Assembly (NCBI GenBank): GCA_041394605.1
Contig: JAWKHX010000019.1
Span: forward strand, 1 to 64,000
From: UBA668 sp041394605
GTDB lineage: Bacteria > Actinomycetota > Acidimicrobiia > Acidimicrobiales > Ilumatobacteraceae
Direction: 5' to 3'
DNA: 64,000 bases
In this document: positions 61,672-64,000 of the stretch, piece after piece
Position numbering within the stretch: position 1 is the stretch's first letter
Layout: every line of letters starts with the position of its first letter
Made by a program: the position numbers and the translations under genes
Notes under the pieces: model-generated
The model's database searches: none
Told to the model about the DNA's origin: nothing
What the model saw: only the letters and a program-made list of their open reading frames with translations

Positions 61672-62195
61672 TGCCCTCGAAGCTGCCCAAGCCCAAGGTG
61701 CCCGGTCTGCTGAAGGGTCTCGGCGTCACTGCCCGGACCTTCGCCGAGACCGTCAAGCCCAAGAAGATGGGCGGTGGTGCCGCCACCGTGCAGTACCCGC
61801 ACGAGAAGGAGAGCCCGCCCATCCGGGCCCGTGGCGTCATCGCCCTGCGCGAAGACAACTGCACCGCCTGCATGCTGTGCGCCCGCAGCTGCCCGGACTG
61901 GTGCATCTTCATCGAGGCCCACAAGGATCTCGCCCCGCCCCGGCGAGCCGGCGGCGCCCCGCGCAAGGTCAACAAGCTGGACCGCTTCGACATCGACTAC
62001 GCGCTCTGCATGTACTGCGGCATCTGCGTGGAGGTGTGCCCCTTCGACGCCCTGTTCTGGAGCCCGGAGTACGAGTACAGCGAGCCGAAGATCGCCGACC
62101 TGCTGCACGACAAGACCAAGCTCGGCGAATGGATGGAAACGGTGCCCGAGGCCCCCGCGCTCGAGGCCGGCGCCGAGAAGAAGAAGGGGAAGTGA
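61671..62195 (+). CDS. nuoI: NADH-quinone oxidoreductase subunit I
   Basis: It carries two 4Fe-4S clusters (N6a and N6b). The two ferredoxin motifs are CTACMLCARSCP and CMYCGICVEVCP. The 174 residues have a basic N-terminal region (KLPKPKVPGLLKGLGVTART) for membrane contact and a KKKGK end. It overlaps nuoH and nuoJ by one base each. Confidence 0.95.
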   Translation: MPSKLPKPKVPGLLKGLGVTARTFAETVKPKKMGGGAATVQYPHEKESPPIRARGVIALREDNCTACMLCARSCPDWCIFIEAHKDLAPPRRAGGAPRKVNKLDRFDIDYALCMYCGICVEVCPFDALFWSPEYEYSEPKIADLLHDKTKLGEWMETVPEAPALEAGAEKKKGK

Positions 62196-62713
62196 TGCTG
62201 CTCGCTTCCGACGTGGTCGTCGCCCAGAACGTGGGGTTCGGCATCATCGCCGCGGTGATGGTGATCTTCGCCCTGCGGGTGGTGTCGTCCAGCAATGTCG
62301 TCCACGCCGCGCTCAGCCTGGTGATGGTCATGGCCGGTGCCGCTGCGCTGTACGTGCTGTTGGCCGCCGAGTTCGTGGCGGTCACCCAGGTGCTGGTCTA
62401 CATCGGCGCGGTGATGGTGCTCTTCCTGTTCGGCGTGATGCTCACCCGCGCCAAGCTGGGCAAGGAGGCCGACCTCAACAACAAGAACTGGGGCGTCGGC
62501 ATCCCAGTGGCCATCCTTCTCCTCGGCGTCATGGTCTACGCCCTGGGCGACGGATGGGGCCGCACCAAGATCGACGCCACCGGCGGCTCGGTGGTGTCCA
62601 CCACCGCCATCAGCGACCTGATCTTCAGCCCCTACATCCTCCCGTTCTGGGGACTCTCGTTCGTGCTCCTCGCCGCCGTCGTCGGCGCGATCGTCCTGGC
62701 CAGGAAGGACTGA
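62195..62713 (+). CDS. nuoJ: NADH-quinone oxidoreductase subunit J
   Basis: A five-helix membrane subunit, 172 residues. The conserved third helix with its pi-bulge lies in FVAVTQVLVYIGAVMVLFLF. The protein ends with LLAAVVGAIVLARKD. The ATG overlaps the nuoI stop by one base. Confidence 0.95.
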   Translation: MLLASDVVVAQNVGFGIIAAVMVIFALRVVSSSNVVHAALSLVMVMAGAAALYVLLAAEFVAVTQVLVYIGAVMVLFLFGVMLTRAKLGKEADLNNKNWGVGIPVAILLLGVMVYALGDGWGRTKIDATGGSVVSTTAISDLIFSPYILPFWGLSFVLLAAVVGAIVLARKD

Positions 62714-62717
62714 CGCG

Positions 62718-63017
62718 ATGCTCGTCAACCAGTTCCTCATCCTCGGCGCGGTGCTGTTCTGCATCGGCGTGTACGGGGTGCTCGCCCGCAAGAACGCGGT
62801 GATGGTGCTGATGAGCATCGAGCTGATCCTCAACTCGGTGAACATCAACCTGCTCGCCTTCGACCGCCTCAACGGCTCCATCGACGGCAACGTGTTCGCT
62901 CTGTTCATCATCGCCGTCGCCGCCGCCGAGGTGGGCGTAGGCCTGGCGATGGTGCTGCTGATCTATCGCAACCGCAAGAGCATCGCGCTCGATGAGCTGT
63001 CGGAAATGAAGGGCTGA
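62718..63017 (+). CDS. nuoK: NADH-quinone oxidoreductase subunit K
   Basis: A three-helix proton-pathway subunit, 99 residues. The two key glutamates lie in MVLMSIELILNSVNINLLAF and FIIAVAAAEVGVGLAMVLLI. The length matches the family. It is 4 bases after nuoJ and 4 before nuoL. Confidence 0.96.
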   Translation: MLVNQFLILGAVLFCIGVYGVLARKNAVMVLMSIELILNSVNINLLAFDRLNGSIDGNVFALFIIAVAAAEVGVGLAMVLLIYRNRKSIALDELSEMKG

Positions 63018-63021
63018 CGCA

Positions 63022-64000
<979 letters not shown>

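Overview
The window is a high-GC chromosomal segment (by eye about two thirds G+C) with GTG starts, dense 1-4 bp gene overlaps and mostly actinobacterial gene order. I infer an actinobacterium, probably of the class Acidimicrobiia; this rests on gene content and order and was not checked by any search. No tRNA, rRNA, CRISPR array, transposase or replication origin was recognised.

Layout. 1-933: ABC transporter ATPase (minus). 1106-2608: tuf and rpsJ, both badly broken by indels, followed by a strong hairpin. 2736-8524: an inserted block holding a YgjV/GNAT-like protein, an alpha/beta hydrolase and a cassette of small exported protein, SipW/ER-type signal peptidase, DUF5305-like two-TM protein, second small exported protein and HTH-GAF type regulator. 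8499-21149: a new promoter, then the rest of the S10-spc operon from rplC through rpmD and rplO to secY, adk and map. 21193-27595 (minus): pyrC, pyrB and pyrR, with a PyrR-binding hairpin, and a two-gene ABC exporter. 27743-31003: infA (CTG start), rpmJ, rpsM, rpsK, rpsD, rpoA, rplQ. 31133-34401: phosphate uptake pair, small membrane protein, PBP4-type carboxypeptidase. 34408-36196: truA, rplM, rpsI and a terminator. 36372-44078: glmM, a giant GlmS-like protein, acpS, nnr, alr. 44056-46388 (minus): ABC permease and ATPase. 46439-50274: tsaE, tsaB, rimI, tsaD and a THUMP-type RNA methylase. 50275-57475: a metabolic island with two tandem class-I glutamine-amidotransferase-like hydrolases, aldehyde dehydrogenase, a third amidotransferase, an FGGY kinase and a PLP lyase/decarboxylase, bordered by related intergenic repeats. 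57889-64000: nuoA-B-C-D-H-I-J-K-L, lacking nuoE, F and G between D and H and cut by the window edge in nuoL.

Function. Most of the window is translation and core metabolism: ribosome, secretion channel, RNA polymerase alpha, pyrimidine synthesis, amino sugar and peptidoglycan precursors, t6A tRNA modification and respiratory complex I. The least ordinary parts are the exported-protein/SipW cassette inside the split S10 operon, the L4 protein with an extra C-terminal domain, the 1132-residue GlmS-like protein, the CTG-started infA, the PyrR-binding hairpin, and several perfect palindromes and repeats.

Many conserved genes (tuf, rpsJ, rplC, rplD, rplW, rplB, rpsK, the ABC permease, both PuuD-like genes, the FGGY kinase) carry frameshifts. 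Several of them lie in short G or C runs and break genes that should be essential, so I read most as sequence errors rather than gene decay.
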